A stretch of DNA of 64,000 nt from Liquorilactobacillus ghanensis DSM 18630 (GTDB lineage Bacteria > Bacillota > Bacilli > Lactobacillales > Lactobacillaceae): the NCBI RefSeq assembly GCF_001435235.1, contig NZ_AZGB01000009.1:1-64000 (forward strand). Direction: 5' to 3'. The position numbers were made by a program, and so were the translations under genes. Below, one piece after another: positions 35,704 through 43,474 of the stretch. Numbering within the stretch: position 1 is the stretch's first letter; each line of letters opens with the position of its first letter. The notes below the pieces were generated by a model. The model was not told where the DNA came from and did no database searches. It saw only the letters and a list, made by a program, of their open reading frames with translations.

Positions 35704-36072
35704 TTATAAATTTTTAAAAACTAGTTTATCAGCTTTTATAGTTCCGCTTGTTATTTTCTGACTTTCTAAGGACGATGAACCAATTACCTTTTCTGCAAAG
35801 CTCACCTGTACTGGCTCGTAAGTTTCTTCAAAAATATCTGGCTTGCATGGATAAAACTCCCCATGAACCCCTTTGATAATATAGTCATTCTCGCTAGCAG
35901 TCATTATGCCTTCAAGTGTTGAAATCAAAATTCTTTCAACTTTTCCAGATTTGAGTCCAATTGAATATTTAGCATGAGTATCTTTCAAAAAATTCTGAAC
36001 TTCTGTTAAATTCCGCTCATTTGGTAAAAATTGAACTGCTTCAATAACTACTGGCTTCTTTTGATATTTCAT
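35704..36072 (-). CDS. Phage protein of the MKYQKKPVVIEA type
   Basis: A 122-residue protein starting MKYQKKPVVIEAVQFLPN, with LEGIMTASENDYIIKGVHGEFYPCKPDIFEETYE in the middle (split here: LEGIMTASEND, then GEFYPCKPDIF). The family is widespread in Firmicute phages and has no known function. The start at 36,072 has an AAGGAGG site; an earlier in-frame ATG overlaps nothing useful. It usually occurs among early genes, not among head genes. Confidence 0.7.
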   Translation of the reverse strand: MKYQKKPVVIEAVQFLPNERNLTEVQNFLKDTHAKYSIGLKSGKVERILISTLEGIMTASENDYIIKGVHGEFYPCKPDIFEETYEPVQVSFAEKVIGSSSLESQKITSGTIKADKLVFKNL

Positions 36073-36128
36073 TTTTGACAACCTCCTTGGTGATTTTATT
36101 TTATGTGCATTCACATTTAGAGTGAAAA

Positions 36129-36434
36129 CTAATTAAGTGTGTCGATAATTGACCTGACTTGTTTTTCTAAAATGTTTAACTGTTTTAAAACGCTAGTTAA
36201 TTCTTGTTTGGCTTTTTTATTATTTCTTCGATATTGGCTTCCTAATATATCTCGTTCATCAACCTCCAAGATTCTTGAAATTGGAATAATTAAACTAGAT
36301 GGCAACCTTCTTTCTCCACGTTCGTAATTTCCGAGTGCAGTAGAAGTAATTCCTATTTTTAAAGCTAGCTCATCTTGAGTCATGCCGATTGCTTTTCTTA
36401 TCTTTTTAACATTAGTTCCAATTCCATTTTCCAT
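36129..36434 (-). CDS. XRE-family DNA-binding protein
   Basis: A 101-residue protein with an N-terminal HTH (VKKIRKAIGMTQDELALKIG, ending NYERGERRLP) and a C-terminal helix. ATG 36,434 is preceded by AGGAGG at 9 bases. This is the second XRE protein in the head region. It is probably part of an inserted cargo cluster and could control it. Confidence 0.78.
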   Translation of the reverse strand: MENGIGTNVKKIRKAIGMTQDELALKIGITSTALGNYERGERRLPSSLIIPISRILEVDERDILGSQYRRNNKKAKQELTSVLKQLNILEKQVRSIIDTLN

Positions 36435-36447
36435 TCCTTGCAACCTC

Positions 36448-36528
36448 CTAAAATATTGCCATTAACACGCACAACCAAAATAAAACGACAAAAAATGCCA
36501 TGCACCCACAGCCGCTACAACAACGCAT
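36448..36528 (-). CDS. Tiny Cys-rich membrane peptide
   Basis: A 26-residue peptide, MRCCSGCGCMAFF... then one hydrophobic helix. It begins 5 bases after the preceding small gene's stop and its own stop abuts the ribosome binding site of the XRE gene, so it is coupled. Coding is supported only by spacing and organisation. Confidence 0.5.
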   Translation of the reverse strand: MRCCSGCGCMAFFVVLFWLCVLMAIF

Positions 36529-36533
36529 AATTA

Positions 36534-36674
36534 TCAACCTACCTTCACACAAAAGTTAAATAACCATTTAATATCGAATCTGAAGATTTTAGCTACAAGT
36601 GCCCATAAAACTAGCAGTTTATGGTGTTTTACATTGATTTTAATTTTTAAATCACTTGGTTTGAATGTTTTCAT
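36534..36674 (-). CDS. Small basic hydrophobic phage peptide
   Basis: A 46-residue peptide (MKTFKPSDLKIKINVKHHK, then a hydrophobic part). AAAGGAAG stands before the ATG, which follows the minor head gene's stop by 2 bases. Function unknown. Confidence 0.6.
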   Translation of the reverse strand: MKTFKPSDLKIKINVKHHKLLVLWALVAKIFRFDIKWLFNFCVKVG

Positions 36675-36676
36675 GA

Positions 36677-37852
36677 CTATTTCTTCCTTTCACTGTTAAT
36701 TATCTGCTCCCAATCACGATAGGTTTTGTCCTGGTCAATCTTAAACTGCTTGCCAGTATTCGGATTGTTTGCTGTTCGTGTGTCTGCATACTCACTACTT
36801 GCAAAATGTACAACTGGTGTGGTCCGACAATGTGGATGAAATGGATCCAGAGTTATGCCAACTTTGGCTTCACTAACTTTGAACACCTTACCATCCATAT
36901 GCCTACAAATAGCCGACGTACGTTTATCCAAGACTGCTACTAACTCGTATTCTTCAATACCTCGCTGTTTCCAACCAGCTACTTTAGTTGTGCTGTGAAA
37001 GAAATTAGCTTCTGTTCTAATCAATCGCTTGGCATTAGCCATGCCACTGCCGAACTCCTCAGATATAGCCTTGGCCATATCTCGTTCACTCATCCAACTC
37101 ATTTGTTGAGCAGTAAACAGCTCACTCAGTCGTTCAGCCAGTTTGTCAGTATTATGCCAAATACGTTGCGAATAGTTCCTGCCGTAAAAAGGTGTATTGA
37201 GTGCTGCTTTAACATACTTGCCTGATAGTTCTTTAAAGCTCGTTATCGCCTTTTCTGGTACTGCTTTAACCTTAGTAACCTCTTTACCTGTTTCAGGATT
37301 TAATATGCTAATTTGCTTGGTTTCTTTGTCAATCTGGGGCACATAACCTTTTTCAAATAGCTTCACATCTTTGCCAACAGCACCAATCACACCTTCAGCA
37401 GTCGCTTCATTCCAGGCTTGCTGAATAACTTTTGTGTATAGATCAGTTGACTCCTGCACTTCCACGCTTGAAACCTGTTTGACAGCAATGTATGACTTAG
37501 CTTTCAACTCTTCCAAGCGAGTTATCCGTTCTTTAGCAGCTAGTGCTGACAGATAATCAGTAACTTGTTTCTTTGACTCGCTATCAGTAATATTCTTGGC
37601 TAATGCTCGCAGAGTTACTAACTCAGTGGGACTGACATGAGTATTCAGAATTTCTTCCACTTGAGCTTCAGTGTATGGACCATTCGTGAAATATCGGCGG
37701 TAAATCTGTTGTACTTCACCAGTTAAATAGTTTTGCGCACGAATATAAGCATTAGTGATTATCGGTATTTTGTTATTAGCAGCTTCATGTGACTTTTCTT
37801 CATTGCGGATTGCACGCAACTGCCAGTAAGTTAACTTTTTCTTGTCTGCCAA
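36677..37852 (-). CDS. Minor head protein (SPP1 gp7 / Mu gpF-like)
   Basis: A 391-residue protein with the phage head morphogenesis domain near the C-terminus (ANAKRLIRTEANFFHSTTKV; YELVAVLDKRTSAICRHMDGKVF; HPHCRTTPV). It probably binds portal and enters with DNA. The start is TTG at 37,852 with GAGGAGG before it. Confidence 0.87.
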   Translation of the reverse strand: MADKKKLTYWQLRAIRNEEKSHEAANNKIPIITNAYIRAQNYLTGEVQQIYRRYFTNGPYTEAQVEEILNTHVSPTELVTLRALAKNITDSESKKQVTDYLSALAAKERITRLEELKAKSYIAVKQVSSVEVQESTDLYTKVIQQAWNEATAEGVIGAVGKDVKLFEKGYVPQIDKETKQISILNPETGKEVTKVKAVPEKAITSFKELSGKYVKAALNTPFYGRNYSQRIWHNTDKLAERLSELFTAQQMSWMSERDMAKAISEEFGSGMANAKRLIRTEANFFHSTTKVAGWKQRGIEEYELVAVLDKRTSAICRHMDGKVFKVSEAKVGITLDPFHPHCRTTPVVHFASSEYADTRTANNPNTGKQFKIDQDKTYRDWEQIINSERKK

Positions 37853-37868
37853 TAATCACACCTCCTCG

Positions 37869-37970
37869 TCAAAACAAAAGCATCAGCAAGTAAATTAACC
37901 AAACTATGTTTATTATTCCCAAAACAACTAGAATGCCAATCAATATATTGATAATCTTAATTAAGTCCAT
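37869..37970 (-). CDS. Tiny single-pass membrane peptide
   Basis: A 33-residue, almost entirely hydrophobic peptide (MDLIKIINILIGILVVLGII...). GAGG stands about 7 bases before the ATG, which overlaps the end of the XRE gene by 10 bases. Small peptides like this are often missed. Function unknown. Confidence 0.5.
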   Translation of the reverse strand: MDLIKIINILIGILVVLGIINIVWLIYLLMLLF

Positions 37971-38368
37971 GGCGAGTCCTCATATCCGAACGAGTAACCA
38001 GCAATATAATCAAAGCTAAAAGCTGCATCACGTTTAACCAAATCCGATTGAGAAAAGTAGGTGAAAGTTAAAAGTGAACCGCGTCCAGTGATTTTAACAT
38101 CTTTAAATTTCGCAGTCTGACCATTCTTGAACCAGATTATTAAGGAGCCTTTCTTAGAGTTGCCATGAAGCAGATTTTCAATAGTAGTATTACCTAATTC
38201 AACTATTTTTCTAAGCCTTTTAGGACTTGGCAAGCTCTCATCTTTTTCCCACCTTGATACAATACTTTTCGCAGCAGGGGGCGTAAACATTTTTCCGAAA
38301 TCTTCCATAGTCATTCCAAGCGACAATCTGATTCTTTTAATGTTTTCACCAATTAAATCATTTGCCAT
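37961..38368 (-). CDS. XRE-family regulator inside the head operon
   Basis: A 135-residue protein. Residues 8-66 form an HTH of the XRE type (IKRIRLSLGMTMEDFGKMF, ending RWEKDESLPSPKRLRKI). The C-terminal part (ITGRGSLLTFTYFSQSDL) is beta-rich and may bind a ligand or protein. It overlaps the Prp gene by 11 bases, so it is a coupled member of the late operon and not a lysogeny gene. Its target is unknown. Confidence 0.78.
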   Translation of the reverse strand: MANDLIGENIKRIRLSLGMTMEDFGKMFTPPAAKSIVSRWEKDESLPSPKRLRKIVELGNTTIENLLHGNSKKGSLIIWFKNGQTAKFKDVKITGRGSLLTFTYFSQSDLVKRDAAFSFDYIAGYSFGYEDSPWT

Positions 38369-38654
38369 ATACTGTCACCTCCAAGTTTTTGGGATACTCC
38401 TTACTAATTTCTTTTAAGCTATCAAGCAGCAACTTACATAACACTTTGTTACCTAACGTTGGTGGTATCAAGCTAACTTTTAAACCACTTTCTTGATATA
38501 CAACTGTATTGGATAATTCATTAGCAACAGACTCACTTAAAACTGAAACAGCTGCACACACAATGTCTGAACCTTTAGCAGCATAATTAGCATGTCCGCT
38601 TATTTCAAATCCGATGATTTCTTTTTTACGTACAAAAAAAACAGCCTTAATCAT
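38358..38654 (-). CDS. Prp-type cysteine protease, phage copy
   Basis: A 98-residue protein of the ribosomal-processing cysteine protease family. Motif ISGHANYAAKGSDIVCAAVS holds the expected catalytic His21 and Cys33. The bacterial Prp removes the N-terminus of ribosomal protein L27. Here the gene lies between portal and head genes, where phages keep their prohead protease, and the scaffold and tail tube carry matching cleavage motifs. It overlaps portal by 4 bases and the XRE gene by 11. Confidence 0.85.
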   Translation of the reverse strand: MIKAVFFVRKKEIIGFEISGHANYAAKGSDIVCAAVSVLSESVANELSNTVVYQESGLKVSLIPPTLGNKVLCKLLLDSLKEISKEYPKNLEVTVYGK

Positions 38655-40159
38655 GATTGATCATCTGATTTCTGCTGTTTGTCTACCACGTTGCCATTAT
38701 CATCAACTGTTTTACCCTCAGTCGGTGCATCACCGTCAAGCGCTTGTTGTTGCTGCTGAATATTCTCTTGCTTTTCTTGATTTAACTCTTTAATCATTTC
38801 GTCTGGGTCATTTTGACCAGGCAACCAACTCAATGCAACCTTTTGAGGAATTACTCCATCAGCATTCTTAATGTCGCCAATAATCGATGACATATCAACC
38901 GGAATATTGGGATTAATATGAATGATTGCACCATTGGCATCGCATTGCTGTCCTTTGAGAGTTAAAACATTTTGCATTAGTTGCATGCGCCTGCGTATTC
39001 CTTTTGCGAGATAGCGTTCTTTAGTAGCCAACAGCTGATACAACCCAAACAACTTGTACTTAATTGCCACACCACTGGCATTACTTGAAAAGTTTTGATC
39101 CAACAAGTTAGGCACATATGTCATTTGTAGAATATCATTTTTGATTGAGTCAGCTAGCGTTTGCATTTGTGACTCATCGAAAGACTTAGTCAGCCACTCG
39201 ACGTCTGCCGCATTATCGCCTGTCTTAGGCGGTGCTTGAATAACTGAGTGTGCTTTGTCAATACTATTTTCATCATCTAATGTGAATCCAAATAGGACTA
39301 GAATAGCATCAACAAAGTTTCGCTTATCGGTTATTCGATCAGATTGCAATTCATTGTACGCATCAATTAAACTAATTGCTTGTTCAAAATCACCTTGTTT
39401 TTCTTCGTTATTTTGATAGCTTACGACTGGCACATCACCAAAAAAATGCGGCGTAGTTTGCGGATATCCATCAACGATATTGGTATCAGACAGTCCATAT
39501 CCTATTTTTGTACGATAAGCAATAATACTTTTCTGTGTGTAAACAGTAATCAAATATCCGTTCGGGTTTCCTAACAAATCCAATTTAGGAAAATAGTAAA
39601 TCCCAAATAGTGGATTATGATCAACTGTGTCGTCAGTTACTAAAACAGTTCTTCGCGGATCTAGTTTTTGAATAGCCATCTCGGTATTCTCTGCATCAGT
39701 CTTTTTAATGTATAGCAGTTCATATGCTGAACCTAATACACTTAAGTCTTTTTCTAGTTCTGTGTTGTGTGAATCAACATCCATCTCATCAAACGATTCC
39801 TGAATAGGCTTAATGTTTTTACCCTCCGCTGCAGCAATTGAGAGAGGGTTACCAGTTGTGAATCCTACATTCATATCAGTAATATACTTTGCATGATTAG
39901 CTAAAACTTTCTGATTGGCTTTTCCTAGCGTATTGCTTAGTTGCCGCTGAACAATTGTTTGATTTCCTTGATAGTAATCTTCTAGCAAGTCGAAGCGCTC
40001 AATTCTTTGCTGCTGTGCATTGATAGCGTAGTTAATAGCATCGAAGTTTGGATTATTTATATCACCAAGCAGTTCTGGATCAACTGCAACATCTGAACTT
40101 CTATCTTTTCCCCAGTTTAACAAACTAATCGAATCTATTTTAATCACCCTCTTAACCAC
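38651..40159 (-). CDS. Portal protein (SPP1 gp6-like)
   Basis: A 502-residue protein with typical portal motifs (YYQGNQTIVQRQ; NVGFTTGNPLSI; DAYNELQSDRITD; LLATKERYLAKGIRRR) and a Gln-rich C-terminus. It forms the dodecameric channel for DNA packaging. It overlaps terL by 16 bases; the start is GTG, and a second GTG six codons on is possible. Confidence 0.92.
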   Translation of the reverse strand: MVKRVIKIDSISLLNWGKDRSSDVAVDPELLGDINNPNFDAINYAINAQQQRIERFDLLEDYYQGNQTIVQRQLSNTLGKANQKVLANHAKYITDMNVGFTTGNPLSIAAAEGKNIKPIQESFDEMDVDSHNTELEKDLSVLGSAYELLYIKKTDAENTEMAIQKLDPRRTVLVTDDTVDHNPLFGIYYFPKLDLLGNPNGYLITVYTQKSIIAYRTKIGYGLSDTNIVDGYPQTTPHFFGDVPVVSYQNNEEKQGDFEQAISLIDAYNELQSDRITDKRNFVDAILVLFGFTLDDENSIDKAHSVIQAPPKTGDNAADVEWLTKSFDESQMQTLADSIKNDILQMTYVPNLLDQNFSSNASGVAIKYKLFGLYQLLATKERYLAKGIRRRMQLMQNVLTLKGQQCDANGAIIHINPNIPVDMSSIIGDIKNADGVIPQKVALSWLPGQNDPDEMIKELNQEKQENIQQQQQALDGDAPTEGKTVDDNGNVVDKQQKSDDQS

Positions 40160-41394
40160 ATCGGCTTTACTGCCACCGTTGCTTTATTTAATTCGTTATG
40201 CTGACTGTAAATTGCATAACGCACAGCATCTTGCACATCATCATTAGCTTTTACTGGCATACCTGTTTTCTCGTCCCAGATGTATTGATATATCTCATCT
40301 AAGAACTTATCTATTGCTTCTTTTACAACAAAAAAGTGGCTATCTTTCATCAGCTTTGCAACTGATTCAATACCACTCAGCACACTTTTATTTGCGTTAT
40401 AACAATTCAGATGTTCGCGTCTGAAACGTGCCACATGTTCTGGCCTTGCTGAATCAGCCCAGAAACGAATACGGCTACCGTATCGGCCCTGGATTTCCTT
40501 AGCAACTCTAACCCAATAATCAATCTCTTTGTACTGCTTCGTGTGTTCTTCGACTAAATAGGTGTTGCCCTGATCATCATCAGCCATAACTACGATCGTT
40601 CCTTTATGCTCGTAGCCCCAGTCGACCCCAGCATAGTAAGTCAAGTTACCTGGTAATTTTGATTTAGGAATAACCATCACATCTTTGTTAAAGTCACGAT
40701 ACACCATGCCCTCGCCAGATACCCACAATCCTAAAATCGAACGGTCATAGAACATTCCGCTAGGCGTTCCGGCTTTCATATGTTGAATGTAATCGTGTGG
40801 TAAAAACGTATTATCATCAAGTACAAAATGATAGCTGACTACACCGGCCTTTGGATCATCATTGTCGATATAATCAGCTTTAAGATAGTGCGTTGGTACG
40901 TCAGGGTTAGTATCACAGATAATGCGTGCATGTGGTGCTGAACAACGATTAAGAATTTCGTTGAATACTTCTTCGTTGGCTAAGCTGGCTTCATTAATGT
41001 ATGCACCAAAGCTTGTCATCCCACGTATAGCACCAAGTCCAGCAATACTTCCGGTGAATGTTTGAACGACCTTAACGCCGAATAGTTTAAACGAATTGTG
41101 CTTATCAAACTTAAAATCAATACCATACTTGTTTGATAATTCCTGCAGCACGTTATTTTGGAGTGACTTACTCGAATAACCAGCCAGAATGTACATTGGC
41201 TCGTCCACGCCTAACTTGTCAGCTAGCTTTCTAACTCGCCTTAGTTCAAATAAGAACACATCGTTATCCACAACAGTTTTGCCTGAACGAACTGCGCCGT
41301 AGTTGATCAGCAAACGCCAATCTGTACGCTTTAAAGTCTGCAATACTTGAATCTGCTTAGGTGTGTATAGCTTACTTAGCGCCATCTGCGTCAC
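40144..41394 (-). CDS. Terminase large subunit (PBSX type)
   Basis: A 416-residue packaging motor and nuclease. The ATPase part has NYGAVRSGKTVVDN (Walker A-like, about 31-44) and GAYINEASLAN (about 130); the nuclease part has YYAGVDWGYEHKG and RFWADSA. It overlaps terS by 23 bases. The length is usual for the family. Confidence 0.93.
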   Translation of the reverse strand: MTQMALSKLYTPKQIQVLQTLKRTDWRLLINYGAVRSGKTVVDNDVFLFELRRVRKLADKLGVDEPMYILAGYSSKSLQNNVLQELSNKYGIDFKFDKHNSFKLFGVKVVQTFTGSIAGLGAIRGMTSFGAYINEASLANEEVFNEILNRCSAPHARIICDTNPDVPTHYLKADYIDNDDPKAGVVSYHFVLDDNTFLPHDYIQHMKAGTPSGMFYDRSILGLWVSGEGMVYRDFNKDVMVIPKSKLPGNLTYYAGVDWGYEHKGTIVVMADDDQGNTYLVEEHTKQYKEIDYWVRVAKEIQGRYGSRIRFWADSARPEHVARFRREHLNCYNANKSVLSGIESVAKLMKDSHFFVVKEAIDKFLDEIYQYIWDEKTGMPVKANDDVQDAVRYAIYSQHNELNKATVAVKPMWLRG

Positions 41395-42166
41395 CGCCTA
41401 ACGCTTCATCAAGTTTATCCAGATACTTAGATACTTTTGTTTCTGTATCGTTTCCATTGTCGTTTAAGATTTTCGCTTTGGCTTCAAGTATGTTAAGCTG
41501 CTGGTCCATTAACGCAAGCTTCTTTCTCCGCTCGTCAGTTTCATCAGCAATCTTAACAAACTGTTTAATCAAGTTTCCTAACGTTGATTGGGCACGTGAC
41601 AAAGCTTGCAAGTAGTTAGCTTGCTTATCCCAGGCATATTGATACTGTCTAACCTCTTTAGTTTGAGCAGGCTTGCCAGTTTTTTTATTTACAATCATTG
41701 GATTTAAATCTACTTCAGTAACATCGCTAGTAGTATCAAACTCACTAGCCACATTCATTATTTTCACTGAACGAATGATTGCAGCATATTGAATCATAAT
41801 ATTATTCCAAATAATATCTTCCGGCTTAGACGTGTAAATTTCTTGGACCAGTTCACGAGTATCCTCCGGAAGCCACTTGGCAAATAATCCATGACTAACC
41901 GCATTCTTATTCCCTTTCGGTGGTGAAGCATGTGGATTACCTGGATTGCCTTTGGCGTATTGATTGCCCTTCATAGAGGAACGTTCCTTTTTATTAGTAA
42001 CGTTACCCTTTAAATCATCGTTCCATTTATCTTGTGACTTCCACTTGCGAATCTGTGATGGACTAATACCGAGTTCATCAGCAATATCTACTAATTTCTT
42101 TTTGCCACCTGAATCAAGCCAAATCTGTCGTGCTTGTTCTCGTTTTGGATTTCTTTTTCTAGGCAT
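41372..42166 (-). CDS. Terminase small subunit
   Basis: A 264-residue DNA-recognition subunit. N-terminal HTH (REQARQIWLDSGGKKKLVDI, then DELGISPSQIRKWKSQDKW), a basic linker with KGNPGNPHASPPKGNKNA, and a helical oligomerisation part. Long form as in PBSX/SPP1-type phages. Confidence 0.88.
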   Translation of the reverse strand: MPRKRNPKREQARQIWLDSGGKKKLVDIADELGISPSQIRKWKSQDKWNDDLKGNVTNKKERSSMKGNQYAKGNPGNPHASPPKGNKNAVSHGLFAKWLPEDTRELVQEIYTSKPEDIIWNNIMIQYAAIIRSVKIMNVASEFDTTSDVTEVDLNPMIVNKKTGKPAQTKEVRQYQYAWDKQANYLQALSRAQSTLGNLIKQFVKIADETDERRKKLALMDQQLNILEAKAKILNDNGNDTETKVSKYLDKLDEALGGDADGAK

Positions 42167-42206
42167 TCATGTCCACCACCTCCTGAAAGTGTTTTGTTTT
42201 GCGCAT

Positions 42207-42229
42207 AAAAAAAGCAGCTCAATAGCTGC
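42207..42229 (-). terminator. Intrinsic terminator after the DUF5677 gene
   Basis: On the minus strand GCAGCT, loop ATTG, AGCTGC, then seven T. It lies 8 bases after the stop of the DUF5677 gene and upstream of terS, so late transcription must read through it. Confidence 0.88.
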
Positions 42230-42236
42230 AAAAGTG

Positions 42237-43061
42237 CTAATGTTGTAATAAAGTATTTATTTCTATTTTCGCTTTCAATGAACGCATATCTTTATCTTTA
42301 TCTATCTTATAAAATTTAATAAATTCAATTAGTTCTAAATATAGTGCAGATCTGATATTTTCTAATACCCATTCAGGTATTGGAACCGATTCCGTTAAAT
42401 TTCCAATTGATTTTTCTTTGTCAATATCTACTAGTTTTAATATACCCGGTGCATTTGAACCATGAACCGCATCAGATGATAGCCCATATGTTCCATCATA
42501 AAACTCCCCACTTCCTAAACTCTTCATTAAATTTTTCATATTAGAGATACTCTTGTTTTCAAATGAATACCAAGATTTTTTTCTAATCTTTTTCTTTTCT
42601 ATACCTTTAAAATACTTTTCATATCTTTCACAACGATCTTTATATAATTCTTCAAAATTATTAAAATTCGAATTATCTTCTTTGATTTTTTGGTCCACTA
42701 TTGCCTTTAAGTGCAAAGCTTTTTTACTATCTTTTCCTAAAGATTTTATTATATTATCTGTTTTCGTTACATTTAAATATTTTTCGTGAAGGTAAAACAC
42801 TTTTGCTCTTTCTATAGTGTTTTTTTGAAATATAAATTTCAAATACATTTCCTGCTCAAAGAAAGTTCGATAAAGTATAGGTATCTCTGAATATTTAGAA
42901 TTTTCAAAAAGAATATTAATAGAATCAGCTTTGTTTCTTTGAGAAATTAATAGTCCTAAAATAGCAATATCAAACGTTTCAATCTTTCTTTTACTTCTGA
43001 TCTTTTCAAGGACATGTTCAATAACAGATTGACAATCTTTTACAACAGAATTCAAATCCAT
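42237..43061 (-). CDS. DUF5677-like protein, terminator-flanked moron
   Basis: A 274-residue helical protein (PILYRTFFEQEMYLKFIFQK at about residues 65-84; YGLSSDAVHGSNAPG at about 195). It looks like the DUF5677 family, whose role is unknown; members occur in phages and near defence genes. ATG 43,061 follows GGGGAAGATG. It has its own TATAAT box and a terminator on either side, the usual plan of a moron expressed in the lysogen. It is markedly more AT-rich than terS. Confidence 0.7.
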   Translation of the reverse strand: MDLNSVVKDCQSVIEHVLEKIRSKRKIETFDIAILGLLISQRNKADSINILFENSKYSEIPILYRTFFEQEMYLKFIFQKNTIERAKVFYLHEKYLNVTKTDNIIKSLGKDSKKALHLKAIVDQKIKEDNSNFNNFEELYKDRCERYEKYFKGIEKKKIRKKSWYSFENKSISNMKNLMKSLGSGEFYDGTYGLSSDAVHGSNAPGILKLVDIDKEKSIGNLTESVPIPEWVLENIRSALYLELIEFIKFYKIDKDKDMRSLKAKIEINTLLQH

Positions 43062-43097
43062 AACATCTTCCCCTATCATAATTATTTTATCTCATAA

Positions 43098-43103
43098 ATT
43101 ATA
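43098..43103 (-). promoter_or_regulatory. -10 box upstream of the DUF5677 moron
   Basis: A perfect TATAAT on the minus strand, about 37 bases before the start codon. The -35 region is weak. It lies just after the terminator at 43,107, so the gene seems to be transcribed separately from the late operon. Confidence 0.55.
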
Positions 43104-43106
43104 CAA

Positions 43107-43134
43107 CAAAAATAGCAACCATCGCTGATTGCTA
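43107..43134 (-). terminator. Terminator ending the structured non-coding stretch
   Basis: On the minus strand TAGCAA (43,129-43,134) pairs with TTGCTA (43,113-43,118), then ATTTTT. It would end transcripts coming from arpU through the structured region. Confidence 0.75.
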
Positions 43135-43474
43135 CTGATAAAATAATTGTGGAGGTTTGATAGTTTAGCGTCATTCAGGACAAATATGTATTGCCGGATT
43201 CACACCGGCTTACAATTCAAACACCTCAATCTTATTAAACATAATAAAATTAAAATGCTTTACATCTTCTTAGCTGGTATCAGAATAAATGGATTTTTTG
43301 CGGGTTCATACCAGCTATGTGCTTTAGTCCTCCAGCTTCAGACGGGATATGCACTAACCCGCTAGTCTTTCCTAGCTGCCATTAGAATGTGAAAGGATGA
43401 AAAGTGTAAGATTACTTACAAATCCCACACTATCATTTTATGCTTTTTTCGATGAGAAAAAACAATATATAGTC
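43135..43474 (-). ncRNA. Structured non-coding region downstream of the ArpU-like gene
   Basis: A 340-base stretch with no supported ORF. It holds hairpin GCCGG/CCGGC (43,193-43,209), a 9-bp helix AGCTGGTAT/ATACCAGCT (43,272-43,280 with 43,308-43,316) and GCGGGTT/AACCCGC (43,300-43,306 with 43,356-43,362). The last two interleave as an H-type pseudoknot, and GCTAG/CTAGC lies beyond. A terminator follows. It could be a phage RNA, a leader controlling packaging genes, or the cos/pac region read as DNA. Class not recognised. Confidence 0.5.

Noticed and set aside
43189-43216. Hairpin GCCGG/CCGGC as part of a tRNA
   Set aside because: The loop does not match the T-loop consensus and no acceptor, D or anticodon arm can be built around it.
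43147-43365. 72-codon rightward ORF in the structured region
   Set aside because: It is on the strand opposite to all neighbours, has no ribosome binding site, and its codons follow the hairpin arms. I treat it as a shadow of the structured element.
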